From contig NZ_BJDG01000002.1 in assembly GCF_005404945.1 (NCBI RefSeq), positions 1-64,000 on the forward strand: a DNA stretch of 64,000 bases. The letters are read 5' to 3'. This stretch comes from Lactiplantibacillus pingfangensis (GTDB lineage Bacteria > Bacillota > Bacilli > Lactobacillales > Lactobacillaceae). Shown here one piece after another: positions 17,395 to 28,171 of the stretch; the first letter of the stretch is position 1; every line of letters begins with the position of its first letter. The translations under genes were made by a program, and so were the position numbers. A model generated the notes under the pieces. The model ran no database searches. It worked only from the letters and a program-made list of their open reading frames with translations, and was not told the DNA's origin.

Positions 17395-17520
17395 TGGTCA
17401 GTGCAAAATTTCTCTTGGTCGGAGGATTGGTTGACAAAGAAGCCCCCTTCATCTCAAATTAAGTTACAGACAATAATAGAGAGAAGCAGTCTTCCATGAA
17501 ATAAATTTTAGTCGATTTTG
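17395..17520 (+). repeat. Conserved block upstream of repeat B, copy 1
   Basis: About 120 bp similar to 48899-49022. Shared landmarks: GTGCAAAATTT, TTGACAAA (TTGACA at 17431-17436), CTTCAT, CAATAATAGAGAG, then CATGAAATA. It lies between the A and B copies of this gap. No -10 box at proper spacing is convincing. The rest of 17248-17790 shows no supportable gene. Confidence 0.55.
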
Positions 17521-17790
17521 AAGAAAAAAGTAAAGGGGCAAATAATTTTATTGCAGTTTGAGTTGGTGTTAATTAAAGCGTTAAGTAGCTTATTTAGTTT
17601 GATCATTGCAGCTTTGTTAGAGCAGATTTACGCCTGTACAACAGTGGACAGGTGCTCGAGTGTTACGAACGGACAGTCGAACCTTGAATGGTTTGTTGGG
17701 CACGATTTTTCTCAACGCCGTTTAGTTCAATGGATGGTTATTTGGCGAATATTTTTAGGTGACCGATAGTTCAAAACAATGCACAATTCT

Positions 17791-18043
17791 AGCCGTGAGG
17801 GGGCTTCGTTTGGAGCTCAGCCGTGGCGTTTGACTTAGCGCGGTGATTTGTCCGCGGTTAGTCAAAAACCAGCTTTTGAGACCGCTTTTTGGCTCAAAAC
17901 TGGTTCATGGCGTTCCAGCCCCAAACGAAGTCCCCGGTAGGCGGAAATTAGTGCTATTCGTCAATCAATTGACAATCTGGAATTTGAATGAAAGACCTAA
18001 CAGTAATGAATTTGGAGTGAACCGAGAAAAAACTTGATACTTA
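17791..18043 (+). repeat. Structured intergenic repeat B, copy 1
   Basis: Core 17791-17950 (160 bp). The long closing arms GGGGGCTTCGTTTGG and CCAAACGAAGTCCCC enclose TTTGACT/AGTCAAA and a second hairpin with arms TTTTGA/TCAAAA around loop GACCGCTTTTTGGC. A 3' tail to about 18043 (TGAATGAAAGACCTAACAGT...) is shared with the copies at 29716 and 49049. It lies 219 bases ahead of the hydrolase gene. Confidence 0.85.
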
Positions 18044-18168
18044 ATAATTTTGATAAGCATAAGTGCATTGGCTTGTCCTAAGTTATAATAAGCTTGATAT
18101 TAAGGGCAGCTAGTACTAGCGACAAATTCGATACAATGCTGAACAAATTAGTAAAATTAAAGAGAGAA

Positions 18169-19215
18169 ATGAGACAAACGATGAGTTTTGAACGAACTAA
18201 AACTGAAATCCAACGATTAGTCGCTGAAAAAATTATTCCCGGCGCCAGTTATGCCGTGATTCAAGGAAATCGAGTTGAACAGGCACAAGTCGGGGTGGCT
18301 GAGCTCAAGCCGGAAATCAAGCCACTTTGGCCGCATGCGGTCTATGATTTGGCTTCCGTGACGAAGGTGGTTGGTACAACCACGGTGGCGCTGCAATTGA
18401 TGGCAGCTGGTCAGTTGGCGATTGAGCGGCCGGTCCATGATTACTTGCCAGCTTTTGAGAATCGGCAAGTGACAGTCCTGAATCTCATGACACATACAAG
18501 CGGCATCAGTGGCTATATCCAAAATCGGAACGCCTTGCCGGCAGATGAACTGCTAGCGGCGATTCAAAAATTGCCAATTAGCCAAGCAAATTTGAATCAT
18601 CGCGTAATTTATACTGATTTGGGATTAATCCTGACCGGGATGATCATTGAAAAAATCCTCGACCAATCGATTCAAACCGCTGTGACTGAACGTGTGCTAC
18701 AGCCACTTGGATTGCCAGATGCCACTTTTAAGCCAGTTGTGGCCCAGGCCGTCCCGACGACCTATTCACCGAAAAATGGGCTATTACAAGGTGTTGTCCA
18801 CGATCCTAAAGGCCAAATTTTGGGTGAACATTGCGGCTCAGCGGGTTTATTTGCGAGTGTCGACGATTTGGTTCAATTTGCTAAATTGATGCTAGGACAG
18901 GTGACCAATCCAGGGGTTTTGACGCCAGCGACGATTGAAAGTCTGTATCATGATTGGACACCCAATCATCACTTACGACGGAGTTTTGGCTGGAATCTTT
19001 GGCATATGGGAAGTGAGCGCACACCCATCATTTTCCATACGGGCTATACGGGGACGCTCTTGATGCTGGATCGTGAAAGTCAGTCAGCCCTAGTTTTCTT
19101 ATCAAATCGGGTGCATCCAGTGGCACATAACGCGAACTTTTTACCTGCACGGCGGCGATTAATTGCCGCGTGGATCGCTGATGTCGTCAATAATCAACCA
19201 GGAGGACTTGTTTAA
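18169..19215 (+). CDS. Serine hydrolase of the beta-lactamase/class C (EstB, PBP-like) family
   Basis: About 348 residues from ATG 18169 (ATG 18181 is an equally possible start; ribosome binding sites are weak). Catalytic motifs of the S12 family are visible: S-x-x-K in LASVTKV, Y-x-D in VIYTDLG, and HTG in FHTGYTG. There is no signal peptide or membrane segment, so it is a cytoplasmic esterase or peptidase-like enzyme rather than a wall PBP. A TATAAT box lies at about 18084. The next gene overlaps its stop (TAATG). Confidence 0.88.
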   Translation: MRQTMSFERTKTEIQRLVAEKIIPGASYAVIQGNRVEQAQVGVAELKPEIKPLWPHAVYDLASVTKVVGTTTVALQLMAAGQLAIERPVHDYLPAFENRQVTVLNLMTHTSGISGYIQNRNALPADELLAAIQKLPISQANLNHRVIYTDLGLILTGMIIEKILDQSIQTAVTERVLQPLGLPDATFKPVVAQAVPTTYSPKNGLLQGVVHDPKGQILGEHCGSAGLFASVDDLVQFAKLMLGQVTNPGVLTPATIESLYHDWTPNHHLRRSFGWNLWHMGSERTPIIFHTGYTGTLLMLDRESQSALVFLSNRVHPVAHNANFLPARRRLIAAWIADVVNNQPGGLV

Positions 19216-19604
19216 TGAATAAAACTAAAACGACTATCGAATCTTTTTACGCACCATTCAATACCGGAAAAACGGCCGGTTATGACGCGATCCTAGCACC
19301 AACTTGGGTCAATCATCCTAATGATCCGGGTCAAACGCCGGACCTAGCCGGTTTTAAGGCCGGTGTACTGGATTTCAGACGGGCTTTTGACAATTTTGAG
19401 TTAACCATTCTTAAAATTATTATTGATGGCAATGATGTGGCCGTCCATCTGAAGATGACTGGCAAAATGATTGGCAGTTTCGCCGGATTTCCGGCGACGC
19501 AGCAAGTCGTGACATTTTATGGCTTAGATCGACATGAATTAGCAGCTAATGGACAAATTTTGGCGACTTGGCATTTTGAAGATTTCGACGGCTTGCAGGC
19601 ATAA
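19215..19604 (+). CDS. SnoaL-like polyketide cyclase / ester cyclase-like protein
   Basis: 129 residues with the NTF2-like fold pattern of SnoaL-type proteins: an N-terminal helix (IESFYAPFNTG), WVNHPNDPGQTPDLAGFKAGVLDFRRAF, then beta strands IIDGNDVAVHLKMTGKMIGSFAGFPA and a C-terminal EDFDGLQA. Its ATG overlaps the stop of the hydrolase, implying translational coupling. The substrate is unknown; in most firmicutes these proteins are uncharacterised. Confidence 0.8.
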   Translation: MNKTKTTIESFYAPFNTGKTAGYDAILAPTWVNHPNDPGQTPDLAGFKAGVLDFRRAFDNFELTILKIIIDGNDVAVHLKMTGKMIGSFAGFPATQQVVTFYGLDRHELAANGQILATWHFEDFDGLQA

Positions 19605-19715
19605 TTCAACGGCAATCGCATAATCGTTGTCGCTGAAATAATTAAATCGGTTTCACAACCGCTTTCATTTATGCTAAAATTTAACTATAAATCAAGTAAA
19701 TGGAGCGTGCATACA

Positions 19716-20681
19716 ATGAGTGAACCTTATTTCTTAGAACCAGTATTCCACGAAAAAATCTGGGGCGGTTCCCGGTTGAAAACTGATTTTGGCTACGATA
19801 TTCCGAGTGATCATACTGGCGAATGTTGGGCCATTTCTGCCCATCCACATGGCCCAGCGACCGTTGAAAATGGGCCTTATAAGGGCATGACTTTAGATAA
19901 GGTCTGGGCCGAACATCGTGATGTCTTTGGCAATGCCAAGGGCGATGTTTTCCCACTGTTGACTAAGATCTTGGATGCTAGTGAAGACTTATCCGTCCAA
20001 GTTCATCCTGACGATGCGTATGCCGCCGAGCATGAACACGAACTAGGTAAGACCGAATGCTGGTATGTAATTGCCGCTGAACCAGGGGCCACCATGATTT
20101 ATGGTCATCATGCTAAGACCAAGGCGCAATTGGCCGACTGGATTCATAACGGCGAATGGGATAAGTTATTCCGGCGCGTACCAGTCAAGCCTGGTGACTT
20201 CCTTTATGTCCCATCTGGCACGATTCATGCGGTGGGTAAAGGGATCATGGTACTTGAAACGCAACAGAGTTCCGATACGACTTATCGGCTGTATGACTGG
20301 GATCGGGTTGACAAAACCACGGGTCAGAAACGGGAACTTCATTTACAACAATCCATTGATACGACGATTGTGCCTCATGAAGATCCTAAATTAGACATTA
20401 CCACAACTCAAGTTGGCGATGCGACGGTCACTAAGTACGTGCAATCACCATTCTTCGGCGTTTGGCAATGGCGGTTAACGGATGGTCAAGCAACGTTTAA
20501 TCGTGGTAAAGCGCCATACACCTTAGTTTCAGTTTTAGATGGTAAGGGGCGTATTATGGTTGACGGCAAAGATTATCCCTTGGCAAAAGGTGTCCACTTC
20601 ATCTTGCCATTTGACGTCAAACAATGGACGCTAAAAGGTAACTTACAAATTATTGCTTCTGAACCTGGGGAACAAGCTTAG
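19716..20681 (+). CDS. manA: Mannose-6-phosphate isomerase, class I
   Basis: 321 residues from ATG 19716 with TGGAGCG upstream; an extended -10 (TGCTAAAAT) lies at 19672-19680. It interconverts mannose 6-phosphate and fructose 6-phosphate, zinc-dependent. Motifs: FHEKIWGGSRL, GECWAISAHPHG, LSVQVHPDD with metal ligands, GKTECWYVI, and FLYVPSGTIHAVGKG. It is monocistronic with its own terminator, convergent with gatD-murT. Confidence 0.94.
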   Translation: MSEPYFLEPVFHEKIWGGSRLKTDFGYDIPSDHTGECWAISAHPHGPATVENGPYKGMTLDKVWAEHRDVFGNAKGDVFPLLTKILDASEDLSVQVHPDDAYAAEHEHELGKTECWYVIAAEPGATMIYGHHAKTKAQLADWIHNGEWDKLFRRVPVKPGDFLYVPSGTIHAVGKGIMVLETQQSSDTTYRLYDWDRVDKTTGQKRELHLQQSIDTTIVPHEDPKLDITTTQVGDATVTKYVQSPFFGVWQWRLTDGQATFNRGKAPYTLVSVLDGKGRIMVDGKDYPLAKGVHFILPFDVKQWTLKGNLQIIASEPGEQA

Positions 20682-20702
20682 ACAGTTAACCCCTTTAAAT
20701 TA

Positions 20703-20749
20703 TAAAAAAGATTGATAATCGCAATTTACGATTATCAATCTTTTTTTAG
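20703..20749. terminator. Terminator between manA and gatD
   Basis: AAAAAGATTGATAATCG pairs with CGATTATCAATCTTTTT; symmetrical A and T runs could serve both strands. Confidence 0.88.
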
Positions 20750-20833
20750 TTGGTCACTGATATTATCATGAAAAAATGACCAGGCACTTAAAATCACCAT
20801 AAAATTTATTTATGAGTTAAAGGGGTGTCTTAA

Positions 20834-21556
20834 TTAGGGCTTAACAACCACGTTTTTAGTGAGGTCTTCATGAAGCTGATCCAGTGCGCTAAAGTCGGCG
20901 TCCGGATATTTGCGTTGTAACGCTAGTTTTAAAATCCGTTTGGCGAGGGCTTCATTACGGGCCAAAATGGGACCGTGGAAGTAAGAGCCAAACGTGTTTT
21001 TATAAATGACACCCTCGGTTTGGTCTTGGCCATTATTACCATGACCTTGAAGGACGTCACCAAGTGGGCGTTCGCCCTTACCAAGAAAAGTCGTGCCGTT
21101 ATGGTTTTCAAAGCCGTAATAAGTCTGACCCGTTTCAGCGTTTTTAATGGTGATATTACCAATGAAGCGATTATTGTCTTGACTCAACGTGTAGTGGTCC
21201 AAGGCAGCAATTCCCGGAATCTTTTCGCCGTGGGCACCGATGTAGTAGTGACCGAGCATTTGAAAACCGCCACAAATGGCTAGGAAGGGACCCCCGGCTT
21301 CAATGTAGTCCGTTAGTGGCACTTTCTTCGTTTGTAAATCTTTTGAGACGATCGTTTGCTCGTAATCTTGGCCGCCACCGAATAACACAAAGTCATATTT
21401 AGCCGGGTCAAATTGGTCGTCTAAACTGATCAGTTCGGTGTTGATCGTGGCGTCGACGGCTTTCGCATAATAGCCCATCGCTAAAATGTTGCCAATATCA
21501 CCATACGTGTTCATTAAGTCGCCATATAAATGTGCGGCGTTTAAGGTGTATGTCAT
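20834..21556 (-). CDS. gatD: Lipid II isoglutaminyl synthase, glutaminase subunit
   Basis: 240 residues. This class I glutamine amidotransferase supplies ammonia to MurT to amidate D-Glu in lipid II to D-isoglutamine. Nucleophile Cys in FLAICGGFQMLG, oxyanion loop VLFGGGQDYEQ, catalytic His region GSYFHGPILARN. The start at 21556 was chosen because GGGGGA lies upstream and the murT stop ends only one base before; the frame is open further up but would overlap murT. It acts at the inner membrane face during peptidoglycan synthesis. Confidence 0.94.
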   Translation of the reverse strand: MTYTLNAAHLYGDLMNTYGDIGNILAMGYYAKAVDATINTELISLDDQFDPAKYDFVLFGGGQDYEQTIVSKDLQTKKVPLTDYIEAGGPFLAICGGFQMLGHYYIGAHGEKIPGIAALDHYTLSQDNNRFIGNITIKNAETGQTYYGFENHNGTTFLGKGERPLGDVLQGHGNNGQDQTEGVIYKNTFGSYFHGPILARNEALAKRILKLALQRKYPDADFSALDQLHEDLTKNVVVKP

Positions 21557-21557
21557 G

Positions 21558-22904
21558 TTAGGCCATCCCCCCATCAATAATGCCTTGACTAGCAAGTTGT
21601 TTACGCAATTGTAGCATCGCGGTATAAGTGGCGACGACGTAGACTTGTTGCGTTGGTAATTTTTGAATTTCAGCGGTCATGTTTGTCAAATCAGGCACAA
21701 TGGTCAGATCCTTGGTTGGCACGCCAGCGACCTTCAAACGGAACGTGATGTCACGATAACGTTCACCACCACTAATATAAGCCGGAACGTTCAGTTTGGG
21801 TAACTGCTCGAAATCGCCATCCCAAATCCAACTCGTATCAATGCCGTCCGCATAATTCGCATTCAGCAAGGCGGCGAAGGAGAAGGGGCGGTCGTCCGTA
21901 CTAATCATTTGCAAGACTTGATTCAGTCCAACCGGATTCTTGACTAAGATCAAGGTCACAGCTTTGTCGCCTACGTGAAAAATTTCTTGGCGGCCAAAGA
22001 CTTGTTCATCGTTTTCGCTGAGCGCGTGAGAGATTTTAACTGGATTAACGTCCATGAAACGACCAACGGCATAGGCAGCTAAAGCATTATAAATGTTATA
22101 TTGACCACCAATATTTAGATGCATCGTCTGGCCGTTGATTTCGAAGTCGGATGACGTTGGGGTCATCTTGGTCAGGGCATTCAATTTATAAGTTAATTGT
22201 GGCCGTTCAAAACCACAGTGCGGGCAGAAATACTTGCCCATATTGCTATAAGTCCGACGGTGATAGTGCAAGATATGCTGACAAACCGGGCAAAGCAGGC
22301 CATCGGTATTGGCCGGTGCTTGCTCGTCAGCATCAGGTTGGTAATCAAAGCCATAATATAAAATTGGATTTGGCAACTTTTTCGAATGAAAGAGTGGTAA
22401 ATCACCATTTGCGATGATGGTCGCATCGGGTGCCAAGGCGACGCCGTCTAAGATTTTTTGATAAGTGGTATAAATTTCACCATAACGATCCATTTGATCA
22501 CGGAAAATATTCGTGAAGACAAAGGCTTTCGGCGTAATATACTTAGTTACCATAATCACATTGGCTTCGTCGACTTCCAAGACGGCTAACGGTTTTTGAT
22601 GCGATTTTGGCGCAGTTAAAAAGGTCGTGACAATCCCTTGTTTCATATTGGAGCCACTCGGATTAGTTAAAATGTCTGGATATTGTTCTTTTAACACTTT
22701 GACAGTGAGGGCGGTCGTCAAGGTTTTACCGTTGGTGCCGGTAATGACGATCACATCGTAATTTTTGGCAAGCTGTTTTAAAATAGCTGGATCAAGCTTT
22801 AACGCGAGTTTTCCAGGTAGCGAACTTCCGCCGCCACGAAAGGTATGCAAAAACCAATAGGCGGACTTTCCAGTCCAAGTTGCCACGGTACTTTTGATTG
22901 ACAT
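21558..22904 (-). CDS. murT: Lipid II isoglutaminyl synthase, Mur ligase-like subunit
   Basis: 448 residues. Mur ligase P-loop VITGTNGKTLTT at about 54-65, EVDEAN and the ATP-binding core, then a Cys4 zinc-ribbon-like insertion (LLCPVCQ ... FCPHCGF) typical of MurT, and the C-terminal DUF1727 region (NPVGLNQVLQMI). It partners GatD directly downstream. Amidation of the stem peptide is needed for cross-linking in Gram-positives. Confidence 0.95.
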   Translation of the reverse strand: MSIKSTVATWTGKSAYWFLHTFRGGGSSLPGKLALKLDPAILKQLAKNYDVIVITGTNGKTLTTALTVKVLKEQYPDILTNPSGSNMKQGIVTTFLTAPKSHQKPLAVLEVDEANVIMVTKYITPKAFVFTNIFRDQMDRYGEIYTTYQKILDGVALAPDATIIANGDLPLFHSKKLPNPILYYGFDYQPDADEQAPANTDGLLCPVCQHILHYHRRTYSNMGKYFCPHCGFERPQLTYKLNALTKMTPTSSDFEINGQTMHLNIGGQYNIYNALAAYAVGRFMDVNPVKISHALSENDEQVFGRQEIFHVGDKAVTLILVKNPVGLNQVLQMISTDDRPFSFAALLNANYADGIDTSWIWDGDFEQLPKLNVPAYISGGERYRDITFRLKVAGVPTKDLTIVPDLTNMTAEIQKLPTQQVYVVATYTAMLQLRKQLASQGIIDGGMA

Positions 22905-23120
22905 AATTATATGAACCCCTAACTGTATAAATAAAAGCTGACTTTTGCAGCTGTTCTCTCAAGTATTTTATACTGAACGCTTATAAAAGAAAAGCGTTTG
23001 TCCCGCTTATCACCTGCATTTACGAAATCATTAACCCTTTTTCGCGGTTGGTTGCTGAAATTAACGTTTAAATCAGCTATAATTAAAAAGAATATGGGTT
23101 TGAAAAGGGGACCGAGAAGC

Positions 23121-23699
23121 TTGGCACAGTTATTTTTTCGATATGGCGCAATGAATAGTGGGAAAACCATTGAAATTTTGAAAGTTGCTCACAACTATGA
23201 AGAACAGAATAAATCCGTCATTATTATGACGAGCGGATTAGACAGCCGTGATGGAGTTGGCTACGTGGCGAGTCGCATCGGTTTGAAGCGGGAAGCCATG
23301 CCGGTATTTGACGAGACGAACGTTTATGACGTCGTGAAAGCAACCAATCCGGATGCCGCTTGTGTCTTAATTGATGAAGCCCAATTTTTAAAGAAACATC
23401 ATGTTTTGGAACTAGCACATGTCGTGGACGAGTTAAATATTCCAGTCATGACATTTGGGCTAAAAAATGATTTTCGAAATGACTTATTTGAAGGTAGCAA
23501 ATACCTGTTGTTGTATGCGGATAAAATTGAAGAGATGAAGACCATCTGCTGGTTTTGTCGTAAAAAGGCCATTATGAATTTACGCTTTCATGATGGTGAA
23601 CCAGTTTATGAAGGCGAGCAGGTGCAAATTGGTGGCAATGAAACTTATTACCCCGTTTGCCGTCGTCACTACTTCTATCCACCGAAATTAACGAAGTGA
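23121..23699 (+). CDS. tdk: Thymidine kinase
   Basis: 192 residues starting at TTG 23121, ten bases after AAAAGGGG; the open frame from 22998 lacks a fitting start. P-loop [11 protein letters not shown], Walker B-like VLIDEAQFL, lasso region [10 protein letters not shown], and Cys4 zinc site (CWFC ... CRRH), all type II thymidine kinase features. It phosphorylates thymidine and deoxyuridine in salvage. The prfA gene follows 14 bases later. A TATAAT-like box lies near 23079. Confidence 0.94.
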   Translation: MAQLFFRYGAMNSGKTIEILKVAHNYEEQNKSVIIMTSGLDSRDGVGYVASRIGLKREAMPVFDETNVYDVVKATNPDAACVLIDEAQFLKKHHVLELAHVVDELNIPVMTFGLKNDFRNDLFEGSKYLLLYADKIEEMKTICWFCRKKAIMNLRFHDGEPVYEGEQVQIGGNETYYPVCRRHYFYPPKLTK

Positions 23700-23713
23700 G
23701 GAATTAACCAAGT

Positions 23714-24796
23714 ATGGATAAATTTTTTGATAAATTACAAGCGGTTGCCGATCGGTATGAAGAACTCGGTGAATTGCTAAGTGATCCAGAAGTCATCGCT
23801 GACTCTGATCGCTTCATGAAGCTTTCTAAAGAAATGGGAAGTATTCGCGAAACGGTCGAAAAGTATAACCAATATAAAGACGTGACGAGCCAAATCGCTG
23901 AAAACGACGACTTATTGCGTGAAAAACTTGATGATGACATGAATGCCATGGTCAAGGAAGATTTGAAACAGTTGAACGCGCAAAAAGAGACCCTTGAACA
24001 CGAAATTACCTTACTGATGTTGCCACAAGATCCTAATGATGATAAAAACATCATCATGGAAATTCATGGCGCTGCTGGTGGTGATGAAGCGAGCTTGTTT
24101 GCTGCTGACTTGTTCAACATGTATTCCAAGTATGCGGAACGTCAAGGCTGGAGCGTGGAAGTCGCTGACCGTAATGAAACTGAAGTCGGTGGCTTTAAAG
24201 AAATCGTTTTAATTATTTCAGGAAATAAAGTTTATTCTAAACTGAAATATGAGAGTGGCGCACATCGGGTTCAACGGGTGCCAGTTACGGAATCTGCCGG
24301 TCGGGTGCATACGTCAACCGCGACTGTTGGGATAATGCCAGAAGCCAAAGATGTTGATATCAAGTTGGAACAAAAGGATATTCGAGTCGACGTGTTCCGG
24401 TCATCTGGTGCCGGTGGTCAGCATATTAACAAGACGTCTTCCGCTGTCCGCATGACTCATTTGCCAACTGGGATCGTCGTTTCGATGCAAGATCAACGGT
24501 CACAACAACAAAACCGGGCGAAAGCCATGGAAATTTTGCGGGCGCGGGTCTACGATTATTACCAGTCACGTGAACAAAACCAATACGATGCTGAACGGAA
24601 GTCGGCCGTTGGGACCGGGGATCGTTCAGAACGAATTCGGACTTACAATTATCCACAAAACCGGGTGACTGATCATCGCATCGGCTTGACTTTGAACAAG
24701 TTGGACCGCATCATGAACGGTGAATTAGACGAAATCATCGACGCCTTAGTTTTGGCGGATCAAACTAAAAAGATCGAGCAGTTAGCGAATGACTAA
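23714..24796 (+). CDS. prfA: Peptide chain release factor 1
   Basis: 360 residues, standard RF1 length, no programmed frameshift. Codon-reading tripeptide PVT in [15 protein letters not shown], and the peptidyl-hydrolysis GGQ in [16 protein letters not shown]. It recognises UAA and UAG. It overlaps prmC by 8 bases; PrmC methylates the GGQ glutamine, so the coupling is functional. Confidence 0.96.
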   Translation: MDKFFDKLQAVADRYEELGELLSDPEVIADSDRFMKLSKEMGSIRETVEKYNQYKDVTSQIAENDDLLREKLDDDMNAMVKEDLKQLNAQKETLEHEITLLMLPQDPNDDKNIIMEIHGAAGGDEASLFAADLFNMYSKYAERQGWSVEVADRNETEVGGFKEIVLIISGNKVYSKLKYESGAHRVQRVPVTESAGRVHTSTATVGIMPEAKDVDIKLEQKDIRVDVFRSSGAGGQHINKTSSAVRMTHLPTGIVVSMQDQRSQQQNRAKAMEILRARVYDYYQSREQNQYDAERKSAVGTGDRSERIRTYNYPQNRVTDHRIGLTLNKLDRIMNGELDEIIDALVLADQTKKIEQLAND

Positions 24797-25643
24797 GTTA
24801 CCGGAAAAACCAACGTATTTTGAAGCCCAGCAGTGGGCTTCTTTTTGTCTAAAAACGGCAACCTTACCCGTTGATAGCGGTCGCTTTTTATTGTTAGGCT
24901 TGAGTCAACTCGATCAGACGCAATTACTGGTTCATTATCGTGAACAGTTGCCGGCAGCGTTGTGGCAAGCTTACCAAGCGGCAATTAAGCGAGTGGTGGC
25001 TGGTGAACCAGCCCAATACGTCCTTGGTCGTGCGCCATTTTATGGCCTCGAGCTGGATGTGACGCCCGCGGTGCTGATTCCACGGGTGGAGACAGAGGAA
25101 TTAGTGGACTGGCTCTTAACGGATGAAGCGGACGTGACTGACTTGTCAGTGTTAGATGTCGGGACCGGCTCCGGCGCAATTGCGTTAGCGTTGAAGCAGG
25201 AACAGCCAAACTGGCAGTTGACCGCGAGCGATATTTCGGCAGCGGCCCTAACCGTTGCCGAGGCGAATGCGGCCCGATTAAACTTAACCGTTAGTTTTCA
25301 GCAGAGTGATTTGTTCGCTCAACTCGGAGATCAACGGTATGATGTGATTGTCAGCAATCCACCGTATATCGCCGAGAACGAGAAACCAGTGATGGATGCG
25401 AGTGTGCTTAATTATGAACCGCAGCAGGCGTTATTTGCTGAACATGATGGGTTAGCAATTTATGAACAACTGGCACGGCAAGTTGCGTCGCATTTAACCG
25501 CACACGGCCGGTTGTATTTGGAATTTGGTTATCATCAAGGGCCAGCGATTCAAGCGTTATTTGCAACTGCATTACCTGAGGCCACGGTGACGCTGCGCCA
25601 AGATATGGCTGGTCATGACCGGATGCTTCGAGTTGTCCTGTAG
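24789..25643 (+). CDS. prmC: Release factor glutamine methyltransferase
   Basis: 284 residues with an N-terminal helical RF-binding domain (1-75) and a SAM methyltransferase domain: [14 protein letters not shown], then the catalytic VSNPPYI. It methylates the GGQ glutamine of RF1 and RF2. The start overlaps prfA by 8 bases (ATGACTAA). Confidence 0.95.
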   Translation: MTKLPEKPTYFEAQQWASFCLKTATLPVDSGRFLLLGLSQLDQTQLLVHYREQLPAALWQAYQAAIKRVVAGEPAQYVLGRAPFYGLELDVTPAVLIPRVETEELVDWLLTDEADVTDLSVLDVGTGSGAIALALKQEQPNWQLTASDISAAALTVAEANAARLNLTVSFQQSDLFAQLGDQRYDVIVSNPPYIAENEKPVMDASVLNYEPQQALFAEHDGLAIYEQLARQVASHLTAHGRLYLEFGYHQGPAIQALFATALPEATVTLRQDMAGHDRMLRVVL

Positions 25644-25679
25644 CTAGTCACAGATAAAAAAGAAGGATTGAACAATATA

Positions 25680-26699
25680 ATGGAAACTAAAGTTTTTAAA
25701 CCCGCAGAAGTCGCTGCGGCAGCTAAATTGATTCAAGCAGGTCAGCTCGTGGCCTTTCCAACCGAAACCGTGTACGGCTTAGGTGCCGACGCGACCAACG
25801 TCACTGCAGTTAAACAAGTCTATCAAGCAAAAGGTCGGCCAAGTGACAATCCGTTGATTGTACACGTGGCGGATGTTGCGACGGTCGAACGCTTTGCCAA
25901 ACCGTTATCACCCGCGGCAAAGAAGTTAATCAAAGCCTTTTGGCCGGGGCCGCTGACAATGATTTTCAACTTGAAGCCTGACGCCTTAGCGCCCGAGGTG
26001 ACTGGCGGCTTAACAACGGCAGCGTTTCGAAACCCCAATAATGAAGCAACCTTGAACTTGATTCGAGCAGCTGGGACCCCAATTGTCGGGCCTTCCGCGA
26101 ATACGTCAGGCAAACCTAGTCCGACGACCGCCCAACACGTTTTACATGATTTGGCAGGAAAAATCGCCGGGATCTTAGACGATGGTCCAACTCAGGTTGG
26201 GGTCGAATCAACGGTCTTAGATCTTTCAGGCCAGCAACCGGCGATTCTACGGCCTGGTGCCGTCACGGCCTCGGCAATCGAAGCAGTCATTGGTGAGCGC
26301 GTGTTGACTGAACAACATCACGTGGGTGCGACGGAAGTCCCTAAGGCGCCCGGAATGAAATACAAACACTATGCGCCGGACGCCCAAGTCTATATTGTGG
26401 ATCATCGTAGCGATTGGCCAGCGGCTTTGGCTTGGGCTGGCAAGCAATCAATCCAGATGGGCGTCATGGCGACTGATGATATTTTAGCTGAGAATCAACT
26501 ACCAGTAAATTGCGAACGATTTTCTCTAGGATTAGATGTTCAATCGGCAAGCCGAGAATTATTTGCGGGACTTCGGCACTTTGATACCGAAACTGAAATT
26601 AAAGATATTTTGTGCCAAGCCTTTGATGATCAGGGGTTAGGTGCTGCCTACATGAATCGATTAAATAAATCAGCCGGTCAAACTCATTTTAGTGTATAA
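25680..26699 (+). CDS. tsaC2: Threonylcarbamoyl-AMP synthase (Sua5/YwlC)
   Basis: 339 residues from ATG 25680. The N-terminal YrdC domain shows PTETVYGLGADA, KGRPSDNPL, GPSANTSGKPSPT and VESTVLDL. The C-terminal Sua5 domain follows the KYKHYAPDAQVYIV linker. It makes threonylcarbamoyl-AMP for the t6A37 modification of ANN-reading tRNAs. It lies 36 bases after prmC, in the same unit. A glyA -10 (TATAAT, 26695-26700) sits over its last codons. Confidence 0.93.
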   Translation: METKVFKPAEVAAAAKLIQAGQLVAFPTETVYGLGADATNVTAVKQVYQAKGRPSDNPLIVHVADVATVERFAKPLSPAAKKLIKAFWPGPLTMIFNLKPDALAPEVTGGLTTAAFRNPNNEATLNLIRAAGTPIVGPSANTSGKPSPTTAQHVLHDLAGKIAGILDDGPTQVGVESTVLDLSGQQPAILRPGAVTASAIEAVIGERVLTEQHHVGATEVPKAPGMKYKHYAPDAQVYIVDHRSDWPAALAWAGKQSIQMGVMATDDILAENQLPVNCERFSLGLDVQSASRELFAGLRHFDTETEIKDILCQAFDDQGLGAAYMNRLNKSAGQTHFSV

Positions 26700-26756
26700 T
26701 GATTGAAATCGGGAAAACCCGAAAGTTGTCACTTGCGAAATGGAGGAGAATTATTC

Positions 26757-27995
26757 ATGAATTACCAAGAACAAGATCCAGAAGTTTGGGCTGCAATTAG
26801 TAAGGAACAGGCGCGCCAACAACATAATATTGAGTTGATTGCGTCAGAAAACATTGTGTCTAAAGGTGTAAGAGCTGCGCAAGGCAGTGTTTTGACGAAC
26901 AAGTACTCCGAAGGCTATCCTGGTCATCGTTTTTACGGTGGAAATGAATTTATCGATCAAGTGGAAACCTTAGCGATTGAACGGGCTAAGAAATTATTTG
27001 GTGCGGAATATGCGAATGTGCAACCACACTCTGGTTCACAAGCCAATGCCGCGGCCTACATGGCATTGATTCAACCGGGGGACCGCGTTATGGGGATGTC
27101 TTTAGACGCTGGCGGCCATTTAACGCATGGGTCAAGTGTCAACTTTTCGGGGAAATTATACGATTTTCAAGGTTACGGCTTAAATCCAGAAACGGAAGAA
27201 TTGGATTATGACGCGATTTTAGCGCAAGCTAAGGCCTTCCAACCAAAATTAATCGTGGCTGGGGCATCTGCGTACAGTCGCCTGATTGATTTTGCGAAAT
27301 TCCGTGAGATTGCGGATGCAGTCGGCGCCATGTTGATGGTTGATATGGCCCATATTGCTGGTTTAGTTGCGGCTGGCTTACATCCCAATCCAGTTCCTTA
27401 TGCGGACGTGGTCACGACGACAACGCACAAAACATTGCGCGGCCCTCGTGGTGGGATGATCTTAGCTAAGGCGGAATACGGTAAGAAGATCAACTCTGCC
27501 GTTTTCCCTGGCAATCAAGGTGGCCCGTTAGATCACGTGATTGCGGGTAAGGCAGTGGCATTTGGCGAAGATTTACAACCTGAGTTTAAAACGTATGCCA
27601 AGCAAATTATTGCGAATGCGCAGGCTATGGCGGCAGTCTTTAATGACTCTGACTTAGTGCGGGTTATTTCAGGCGGGACTGATAACCATTTGATGACGAT
27701 TGATGTGACTAAATCCGGTTTAAACGGTCGGCAAGTGCAAGACTTGTTAGACACGGTTTACATTACGGTCAACAAAGAAGCGATTCCAAATGAAACATTG
27801 GGAGCCTTTAAGACTTCTGGCATTCGTTTAGGAACGCCAGCAATTACGACCCGTGGCTTTAACGAAACGGATGCGGCCAAAGTGGCAGAATTAATTCTTC
27901 AAGCACTGAGCGCGCCCGAAGATCAAGCAAATTTGGATGCGGTGAAGGCCCAAGCTTTAGCCTTAACGGCAGCCCACCCAATTGATGTCGACTAA
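26757..27995 (+). CDS. glyA: Serine hydroxymethyltransferase
   Basis: 412 residues from ATG 26757 with GGAGGAG upstream. PLP Lys in [14 protein letters not shown]; also [15 protein letters not shown] and [10 protein letters not shown]. It interconverts serine and glycine with tetrahydrofolate, the main source of one-carbon units. A small hairpin TCGGGAAAACCCGA precedes the ribosome binding site, and a TATAAT box lies in the end of the upstream gene, so it can be transcribed separately. Confidence 0.96.
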   Translation: MNYQEQDPEVWAAISKEQARQQHNIELIASENIVSKGVRAAQGSVLTNKYSEGYPGHRFYGGNEFIDQVETLAIERAKKLFGAEYANVQPHSGSQANAAAYMALIQPGDRVMGMSLDAGGHLTHGSSVNFSGKLYDFQGYGLNPETEELDYDAILAQAKAFQPKLIVAGASAYSRLIDFAKFREIADAVGAMLMVDMAHIAGLVAAGLHPNPVPYADVVTTTTHKTLRGPRGGMILAKAEYGKKINSAVFPGNQGGPLDHVIAGKAVAFGEDLQPEFKTYAKQIIANAQAMAAVFNDSDLVRVISGGTDNHLMTIDVTKSGLNGRQVQDLLDTVYITVNKEAIPNETLGAFKTSGIRLGTPAITTRGFNETDAAKVAELILQALSAPEDQANLDAVKAQALALTAAHPIDVD

Positions 27996-28010
27996 TTAAA
28001 AATGAATTTG

Positions 28011-28041
28011 AAGCGACTGGCGAAATGCTGGTCGTTTTTTT
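28011..28041 (+). terminator. Terminator of glyA
   Basis: GCGACTGGC pairs with GCTGGTCGT around GAAAT, followed by TTTTTT. Confidence 0.75.
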
Positions 28042-28171
28042 ATTCCTGTAAATATAAACAGAATTATTCGATTTTTTACGAGTTTTTCATAACTAATCAC
28101 GCAGAGCCCTAGTTTTTTGTCGATAAATTAGCTACAATAGAAAGAAATCACTAAGGAGCGTGCACAGAAAC

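Noticed and set aside
17518-17769. 83-residue ORF between repeats A and B
   Set aside because: Poor ribosome binding site, overlaps the conserved non-coding block, hydrophobic start then random composition; no support.
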